Shown here piece after piece: positions 56,707 to 64,000 of a DNA stretch of 64,000 bases. Source of the DNA: Harmothoe impar. Taxonomy: Eukaryota > Annelida > Polychaeta > Phyllodocida > Polynoidae. Both the position numbers and the translations under genes were made by a program. Numbering within the stretch: position 1 is the stretch's first letter; every line of letters begins with the position of its first letter. The DNA lies in the NCBI GenBank assembly GCA_947462335.1, contig OX381710.1, forward strand, positions 29,171,772 to 29,235,771, given 5' to 3'. Under the pieces are notes generated by a model that did no database searches, was not told the DNA's origin, and saw nothing but the letters and a program-made list of their open reading frames with translations.

Positions 56707-58132
56707 ATGACTCTTCTTATTACAGGCACCCCGCTAGGTGATCAGGCGTTAGTCTCATACAACGCGTCTATCTCAGATGCTACTCATCACAACAGGAACA
56801 CACATGCTACAATGTACCTGACTTTTGCTCTTCACTACGGAGTGGATATCCTATCCCCTTCCCTGCTGGACTCATGCCTCTTCCAGCAGTACCTGGCTAA
56901 TTCACTTAAGAGCAACGTCTCAAGAAAATGTTATAACTCCGGGGCCGGCATATGGATCAGGGATAGGGGTGGAGACCCAACTCATCTGTATTCACAGGAA
57001 GCAAAGGCTGTCACCAAAGGAGCCTTCAGACTCTCACCTACCCTACCTAATCCGGCACCCCCAATTACTCCTAGGGATTTACTACTGATCTCTCAACACC
57101 TGAACACAGACTTCACTTCACTCCCTTTCAAGGCAGCCATCTGTATTGGTTTCTTCGCATTCTTAAGATCTTCAAATCTCCTGTCTCCATCTGCCATCTT
57201 GTGGTCTGGCCCCACACCCTTGTAAGGTCAGACATAGTCAGTACTGATACTGGCCTGATTGTGACCATAAAATCTTCAAAGACACTCCTCCCGGGCAGCA
57301 AACCAACGGTGCTACATCTGCCTAGGATCAGGGAATCCCCGGCATGCCCAGCATCTGCCTGGGACATGTATGTGAGATCATATCCGGCACCTCCATACTA
57401 CCCTGCCTTTACTCTACTTGATGGTACCCCTATCACCCCTCCTCAACTAGTCCAAGTCATGAAGGTGGCCTTATCTGCAGCTGGATGCCCATATGCTCAG
57501 AAAATAAGGTCCCATTCCTTGAGAAGGGGTGGAGCCCAGGCAGCTCAACTTGCTGGCTGTGAAAGGTCAGAGATAGCCACCCACGGTACCTGGAGTTCAG
57601 AGGCCGGGCTCAGAGCCTACCGTAAAACCTCGCTTATAGGTCGATTTTTATTTGGAATTAATTTTTGCTATAGGTCGATTTTTCTTGCCAAAAGTCCAAT
57701 TCGACCTATAGGTGGGGTTTTGAAAAATGGTAAACCATTTAAAAGCAAAAAAAAACTTCATTCTTAATACTGGAAAACATACCTTTTTTTCTGAGATTAT
57801 TATCCCTGTAAACCCAAATCTCTTTGTGCAAGAAGTAGGGGGCTGTCTAAAGGGCAAGATACCAGAAATAATAGTCATTTTGGCCTCAGGAAAAGCTTCT
57901 CTAGGGGGGTTTAGGGTGGGGTTTGCCCCCCCAAAAAATCTCAAACTCCAATTCGACCTATAAGTGGGGTTTTCCTAAAGTTCAATGTATTTTGCTATAG
58001 GTCGATTTTTTCCCTCAAAATTCCAATTCGACCTATAAGTGAGGTCGACCTATAGGCGAGGTTTTACGGTATGTACCTTCGTCAGCTTCACAAGCTGTTG
58101 CTAGTAAACTAGCCACGCTATTTGCACAGTAA
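56707..58132 (+). pseudogene. Ngaro-like tyrosine recombinase, frameshifted and split by a MITE
   Basis: 56707-57225 gives the N-terminal part and the first catalytic Arg (GFFAFLRSSNLL). A one-base shift near 57215 moves to the frame 57201 onward with KSSKT, then the HxxR box (RSHSLRRGG) and the H/W box (HGTWSSEAG), ending at a Tyr codon at 57618 in GLRAY. A 450 bp MITE sits in that Tyr codon. Beyond it the same frame resumes with VPSSASQAVASKL and stops at TAA 58130-58132, at the edge of B1. The enzyme would integrate a circular DNA copy at the ATT core (family knowledge). Confidence 0.85.
57620..58069. mobile_element. 450-bp MITE inserted in the recombinase ORF (TA duplication)
   Basis: Inverted termini CCGTAAAACCTCGCTTATAG and CTATAGGCGAGGTTTTACGG flanked by TA at 57618-57619 and 58070-58071. 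The interior repeats TATAGGTCGATTTTT and AATTCGACCTATA words. The outer 14 bases match those of the MITE at 14737. The open frames inside are not genes. Confidence 0.9.
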
Positions 58133-58305
58133 AACAAAAACACTGACTATGCCCATGTACTCTGTATTTTATATGTCAACTCTCAAGGGTAGATGCTACT
58201 ACCGGTATAAATTGTTTATGTCTTTAATACATGTAACTGTTAAAAACATGTCGTCTCGTATATAAAAAGCCAAAATATATACAAAGAACTCGTCCAGTTA
58301 TCATT
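58127..58305. repeat. B1 split direct repeat
   Basis: CAGTAAAACAAAAACACTGA to CCAGTTATCATT; repeated as B2. It is joined without spacer to A2. Confidence 0.92.
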
Positions 58306-58486
58306 GGATGCTAAGTCTTGACTTGGCTGGTAATGGTCGGGGGTGAGGTCTTCTCCTCTCCGCTGTGGCGGCAAAACTGAACTGTCCTACTACAGTGCCA
58401 CCTACAGTCCTCTACACAAGAACCGGTGACGTCACTCGTGCGTCCGCTTCTCTTCACTCAATCCAAAGACTTGGGATATTTTTAGT
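58303..58486. repeat. A2 split direct repeat
   Basis: Copy of A1. Its first three bases (ATT) are also the last three of B1. 79 bp of unique sequence separate it from B2. Confidence 0.92.
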
Positions 58487-58565
58487 CCCACCCCCCCACA
58501 CCTTACATATATAACCTCAACGGACTACCATTATCAACTTTATATAATACTGTACTCTCAAGTAT

Positions 58566-58744
58566 CAGTAAAACAAAAACACTGACTATGCCCATGTACT
58601 CTGTATTTTATATGTCAACTCTCAAGGGTAGATGTTACTACCGGTATAAATTGTTTATGTCTTTAATACATGTAACTGTTAAAAACATGTCGTCTCGTAT
58701 ATAAAAAGCCAAAATATATACAAAGAACTCGTCCAGTTATCATT
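58566..58744. repeat. B2 split direct repeat (right end of element)
   Basis: Copy of B1 with one visible difference (GATGTTACTACC versus GATGCTACTACC); it ends in ATT next to host DNA ATACCTTTCC. Confidence 0.92.
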
Positions 58745-59586
58745 ATACCTTTCCATGTGCCCTTGAAAGTGCCCCATTGCAAAATGGTTAAATTCTGACT
58801 GAAAGGCAGCTCCCTTTGACGTGATAAGCAGGTTTCAGAAAAAATCATATTATTAACACGCACAGTAATACATTTATATACATTTCTTTTATTGGCACAC
58901 ATTATATTGCATGCAGTCTATAAGATAAAATCAGAATAAGTTGTATAGATCAACACAATCAGCCCTAACACTTTAATGGTCAAAATTCTACACCAAATTC
59001 AGCCCAGTCTCGCAGTGACATTTATATATCTTCTTTCAATTAAATTTACACACTTTATCTTATATAATAATATAATGTCAGTCGCTCACATTCGTATTCA
59101 TTCATGTATTTGCATCACAATAATAGCTAGTTGAATCGGACTCTATTGGCATAAGCTCTAAATGCCGTTGCATGCCTGTCTGAACCTGCAATGGTTCATG
59201 CTTTAAAACGTAACAACACAATGTACCGTGTGATTTACTTTATATTTCTATACAGGCATACCCTTAACAAACAAACTATTTTTTTTAGTGAATTTATGCC
59301 CACAGATGGATTCCATAAACCTTTCATGAACACAACTATAATATATAAAATGAAGTATTGCACGATGGATAATGTATAAATGACATGATTTCACAATTTG
59401 CCCCTCTTTCAAATACATGACAATTCCATATACGTTTACATTGCACAGCCATAATGATTGTGGAATGAAAGAAAATTAATGAAATAAACATTCTCTTCAA
59501 ATTTCCATTTCTAATTACTCAACGCGTTGGCTTATTAAGTATCAGATACTGTTATCTACATGACGTGACTAGAGGTCATTGACCCA
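58745..59586 (-). other. Probable 3' UTR / downstream flank of TBCK
   Basis: AT-rich DNA directly after the TBCK stop codon on the minus strand. A minus-strand AATAAA occurs near 58882 (read as TTTATT on plus). No other feature. The Ngaro-like element ends just beyond. Confidence 0.4.
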
Positions 59587-60700
59587 TCAGAGGTCCGGGG
59601 GTGGGACGACCAGGAGGCCTGTAGATCGTAAGACGTCGATACCTTTGTGAAGGATGCAGACTTTGGTGTAGCCTAACTGGACTAAAGAGTTGGCGAACTG
59701 TGGAGAAGAATCGATATGGAACATTAGTACATAATACATGATTATCTGATACAATATACATGGAAGAATCACAGCTATCCTACTTTCGCTGATCACGTCA
59801 AATATTATACTATTTGAATTAAAGCGGCATAATCACTGAGGATGCCCCATTCAAAATTCTAGTACTGTTCTAGTTTACTATGGGATAGCACCGCGAGTGG
59901 TGATATTGCTCCTTTAAGGGGGTGGGGCTTGTATCCATCTTATCAGCTGTTATCAGTGATTGCTGCCGCAACCAGCACATATCCCGCCTAACTACTTCTG
60001 ACAGGCGGGACCCCTAATGCAGACGGCCATTCCTTGATCTGGTACTGGCGAGATAAGCACTGATAACAGATGTCATGGTGGGTACCAGTTGCACCCTAGG
60101 AATTCTGCAGTGGAGGCCAGGCAATAATTTCACTGCGGAATCGTTAGGGTGCAATGCGTACCCAGTTGTTATCAGTACTTATCTCGCCAGTACCAGATTA
60201 AGCAATGGCCGCATCCACAGGACAATAACCTTGACCCCTATAGGGCTGATACAGGTTGTCATTATTATTAGGCATAAGACCCTCCGATGGCCCCCTTGGA
60301 TTCTAGGTAATTTCTTATCTGGATGGGACTAATCAGGCTTGTTCCCTCACTTCACACCAGAGACAATAGTGGGCTAGATGCTGCATGTCTAAGCTCTGAA
60401 GGAGAGACAACTCACGTTGGTGGCGTTCTTTCCCCGGCTGCCGACAATGACCTTGACCTGGTGTCTATGTTGGTTCAGGACCTGGACACTAGGGGACGCT
60501 AGCAGCTCTCCTTCCGGTCCGAAGGCTGTGCCGAATGGGATATTGATGGCTCCACTGACGGCACCACGCATGAATCTTTTCTCTGTAAAGGTGCATCATA
60601 ACCACCATAATTTGTTCTTTATTATAAAATTGCACTCATATGAAGATGGTAGAATTACTTATGTACCGGTACTGATCAATAAGTCTTTTTTCCAGCCAAA

Positions 60701-60738
<38 letters not shown>

Positions 60739-63629
60739 TCTTCTTCTCATTTTTAAAGAGGCGTATTTATAGTGAGATGCATTGGTAAATCGAGACTATA
60801 CATAATCTAGCATAGTGGAAAGGCTGTCTAAAAATGTTTTCCAGTCCCCCCCTGATCTCATTATACTGCATTCACAAAAGGATACTCATCAGTGCTGCGA
60901 CAATCTACAACAATGAGCCGCGGTTTGCTAGAGCGGGTAGCTTTGGAGGGACTGCGGGTTGGGGACGGTCCCCGCAGCTCACACAGGTCAATCAGGTCTT
61001 CAGCCGAAAGCCGCGGACACTTGGTGGAACGGAGCTCGTCCAACGTTAGAGCATCCATAGACTGAAACCAAAGATTCATCATTTTTTAATTTCTGGGGTT
61101 TATATTGAGAGGGAAAATAAAACAAAATTATTTATTTTCTTTGGATATTTCATTTCTACAACTTTAACTTATAGTGGTTTATTGTAGTATCAATAGTGAA
61201 TTGTTAACAGTATGCAGCTGCATTCTTTTCACTCAGATACAGATTAACCTCTCAGGACCTTTCAGCTTGCTTCACAACGTAGATGTTCACCGGTGAGCCA
61301 GGTCTGATAATAACAGCGTATTGCCCTATGTGAAAGAAACTTTAACTGAATTTTTTTTTTTTTTTGCTTTCTGAATGAGCGTCTATATACTCACCAGGTC
61401 AGTGTTGGGTTGTTCGTTGTAGTCCTGTGAGTAGTAAGACATGACGGGTCTGCCGTTTTTGCCCTCAGTGCCCGGCTTCTTGGGTGGTCTCGCATGTTGC
61501 CGATAGGTGGTGCTTTTCGGAGTCGTACAGAAGACCTTGATAGAGTCTCGCACACATCTCTCTATGTCAATCTCTGCAAATCCAAGTATAATTTATTTCA
61601 TTCAACTGAAGGCTTGTCATTTGTGCATGAGTATTTTAAGGTAATTAAAGGATATTTTTGATCTTACTTTATGTAGAATATGAGTTTTCAGTAGACTTTA
61701 CCGATAGACAAAGAAAATGGCAAAATATAACACTTTAGGCTGAATATATGGCCAAATGTGTTCGGGATAAAGCCGACATTAGTAGCCCAATGTGAATCTT
61801 TCAGCAACTCGAGCAACAATTGATATACATCTGCATAATAACTCCCCAAGAAATGATATACCGTATCTATTAAACTGACCATATCATATGTAAGGCCTAT
61901 TTCTGGCATGGATTAGATTGATTCAGGCAGGGTAAGACCATACATACCAGGCATGTCTGAGAAGAGGAGGATACACTCGTTGAAGCCGTAGGTGAGGAGT
62001 TGGTCTTTAAGCTGTAGGAGGATGGCCACCCCGATACACAGGGGGAAGGACGAGTTACCCAGCAGCAGCGTGTCCCACAGGTGGAAGATCTTGTGTAGTG
62101 GGAACACGTCTGAAAGACAATCCAAAGTCAATTTTGGAGTAAGTCAAATGTAATAAGCATGAATCAAATAGATAGGAAAGGATGTATGGTATATGTCAAC
62201 ATCCTCGATAAAATTTAACTAGATTGAACTTTTGATCCCAATCATCGGATATACTCACTTTAATCAATCAAACATCGTAGCTGTGTATATGTGGACGCTG
62301 TATACACTAATAGAAGCTAAATAGATGTACCCTGTAATGCTAGTGTCACTAATTGGTACCTACGTGCATACATGGTCAGGAACCAGGGGATGGCGTACAA
62401 CTGGAATGTAAAAGTCACACAATAGATTAAGCATATATCTATTTCAGAAAGTCGCACCATTATCATAGATACATCCAGTCTTGCTGACTTGATTTCACCA
62501 GATTACGAGATTGACCATTTAAGTTTAAGGCCCGCACTGTGCTGTCATGTGTAATGTCTTTGATTGACATGATGTATGAATGCAAGGTGGACTTTAATAT
62601 GACCAGGATTTTACGGTGTTCTATTAGGTAGCGTCATTGTGAACGGCAGCACACCACTCGTTTTACGGTAGGCAGAGTCAGCAGTATGGGCATTAGCTGA
62701 CACTCTGTTATACCAAGAATTTATGATAACCTACTGTATCCCAAACGACTCATAAGGGGAAAAAAATCCCAAACAACTCAAAAAACATTTTCCTTACGTC
62801 TGGTATAAAGCCGATGCCGTCCATGTGACTACTCAGCTCCGGTTCGTGGAAGGCAATCAAGTGGGAGAACACGGCAAGGTACTCTGGGAAGAGACATTAC
62901 ATTGAGACCCAATGTAGTAGTATGCCAATTATGGAGTACTTTGTACTTTAATAATTATTAGAATTTTTCATATTAATGTCCTAAGATTGATTTTACTGGG
63001 TGTTATGTATACCTAATAGATATATCGAGAACTTGCAGATTTATGAGGAATAGTTGCACAACAAAGTACAATGTATATTAGGCTCACAATGGCTTTCTAT
63101 CTTACCTTGAATGACCTTTGAGTTATCCTTGAGAAAGAACTTATGTAGATACTTTGGGATGAATGCCGAGAGACAGGCATAGGCCACAGCTGAAAGAACA
63201 CAACAGGTTTAATATCTTAATTTCTGACTGCAACTGTTTCAGTCATAATCATTGATAAGACGTACCATGATGATAGGTACAAACCATGGAGAACCCATGG
63301 ACAGTCTTGTACCAGTCTCATCACTGCTTGTCGGCGGAACCAGTGCATCTCCCCCCAGACCTCTATAAGGCACTTCCTAAATTACTCAATCATAAAGCAG
63401 GATATCTCTATATATACATAATTGAAACCCCTTGTTAACAGAATAGCTTACCTTCATTGTTAAAGTTGAGGTAGAGGAAGGGTGCACAGAGAGAGTCCAG
63501 CCCCTGCCAGTAGACATACTCGGGATGACTCACCACCCACGCCTTAAGCACCCGCTTAAACTTGGCGTGCCCGGCCGGGGAGGAGAGCAGCTCACTGTAC
63601 TGGTGACAGCGGGGGATGTCCACCTCAAT
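59587..63629 (-). CDS. TBCK: TBCK orthologue, C-terminal exons (TBC and rhodanese-like domains)
   Basis: Nine minus-strand exons with GT-AG borders: 63452-63629, 63106-63189, 62798-62883, 62364-62400, 61948-62109, 61395-61573, 60876-61061, 60416-60582, 59587-59697. Phases agree at each junction; the 60876/60582 junction is least certain (acceptor may be two bases later). The TBC domain has the arginine finger IEVDIPR and glutamine finger YWQG. It continues through [43 protein letters not shown] and [11 protein letters not shown]. Then [13 protein letters not shown] and a rhodanese-like domain ([59 protein letters not shown]) ending PPPDL-stop. The rhodanese loop has no Cys, so it is probably non-catalytic, as usual for TBCK. 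The kinase-like N-terminus lies beyond base 64000. TBCK works in endolysosomal/mTOR-linked trafficking, as part of the FERRY Rab5 effector complex in animals (family knowledge). Confidence 0.93.
60703..60735. repeat. (TA)n microsatellite in a TBCK intron
   Basis: About 16 TA units between the 60416-60582 and 60876-61061 exons. Confidence 0.9.
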
Positions 63630-64000
63630 CTGATCAACACAATTGTAATACATGAGAAATGAAGAATTGCTTACATGTTATATCCATTTCCAGCTATTTT
63701 AAACAGTTATAATTCGTTATTTTCACCTGATGAAACCATCAATTTCTTCTATCTTGTGTGGTTATTTACAGATAATCTTTTTGCAAACATTCTTCATTTT
63801 TGATGTATTGATAGGAGGAGGGAACAAGACAATGAACGATGATAGCGTCTTGGGCCCGTGTGAAACATACACACACCGGCCTATTTTTTAACATTTAATA
63901 AATATAACAGTTACAGAAAAGAAAAAAGAAATAATGCAGCCAGCTGCCTGGCTGCCCTGTCTGCCTGCCTGAGAGGGGAGATCAGCTGTGACCCAGTTAT
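63630..64000 (-). other. TBCK intron sequence (no exon recognised)
   Basis: Lies upstream of the first visible TBCK exon. No further TBCK-like coding block was seen before the window ends. Confidence 0.5.

Larger units (their letters stand above)
52838..58744 (+). mobile_element. Ngaro/PAT-like tyrosine-recombinase retrotransposon, complete with split direct repeats
   Basis: The termini form A1-ORFs-B1-A2-B2. A1 (52838-53021) and A2 (58303-58486) are 184 bp near-identical copies. B1 (58127-58305) and B2 (58566-58744) are 179 bp near-identical copies. B1 runs directly into A2 through ATT, the same ATT that begins A1 and ends B2, as expected if a circular intermediate recombined at ATT. Inside are a gag-like ORF, RT with RNase H, and a tyrosine recombinase. 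The frames carry single-base shifts and a 450 bp MITE, so this copy is probably inactive. No methyltransferase (DIRS) and no esterase ORF was seen. Confidence 0.92.

Noticed and set aside
57648..57963. Open frames on both strands inside the recombinase gene
   Set aside because: They lie within the 450-bp MITE and are by-products of its inverted repeats.

Overview
The window is eukaryotic nuclear DNA, almost certainly from an invertebrate animal. Genes are split by GT-AG introns. A CUB/trypsin-type serine protease and a TBCK orthologue (a conserved eukaryotic TBC-domain protein) are present. The space between genes is packed with animal-type retroelements (CR1-like LINEs, a Penelope-like element, a Ngaro/PAT-type tyrosine-recombinase element), MITEs and foldback elements. 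The mix suits a marine invertebrate such as an amphioxus, hemichordate or lophotrochozoan, but the species cannot be named from the sequence alone.

Layout. 156-4022 (+): 3' part of a secreted CUB-linker-serine protease gene. 4.0-19.6 kb: no confident gene; simple repeats, several MITE families, a CpG-rich island and a few weak exon candidates. 19.63-21.54 kb: dead Penelope-like element between inverted repeats. 22.5-37.9 kb: a large imperfect inverted repeat (foldback-like) that received two LINEs. LINE-A (about 24.26-30.50 kb, +) has three intact ORFs: a LINE ORF1 fused to a NADAR domain, a separate SGNH-type esterase ORF, and an endonuclease-RT ORF2. LINE-B (about 32.85-37.30 kb, -) is a frameshifted endonuclease-RT element. 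38.36-45.21 kb: five full and one partial tandem copies of a roughly 1.28 kb unit, each full unit carrying a zinc-ribbon/coiled-coil ORF and a MITE. 45.3-47.5 kb (-): an HHxxxD acyltransferase gene and a truncated tandem duplicate. 48.6 kb: a short ORF starting with the same kind of zinc ribbon as the array ORF. 50.0-51.15 kb: a foldback element. 52.84-58.74 kb (+): a complete Ngaro/PAT-like retrotransposon with A1-ORFs-B1-A2-B2 split direct repeats, its recombinase ORF interrupted by a 450 bp MITE. 59.59-63.63 kb (-): last nine coding exons of TBCK; the upstream kinase-like part lies beyond the window.

The cellular genes (protease, acyltransferase, TBCK) show no functional link. The most interesting content is in the mobile elements: the NADAR domain built into LINE ORF1, the exact Ngaro termini, and the tandem array of a gag-like or ORF1-like reading frame. 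All assignments come from reading motifs by eye; no database search was run.
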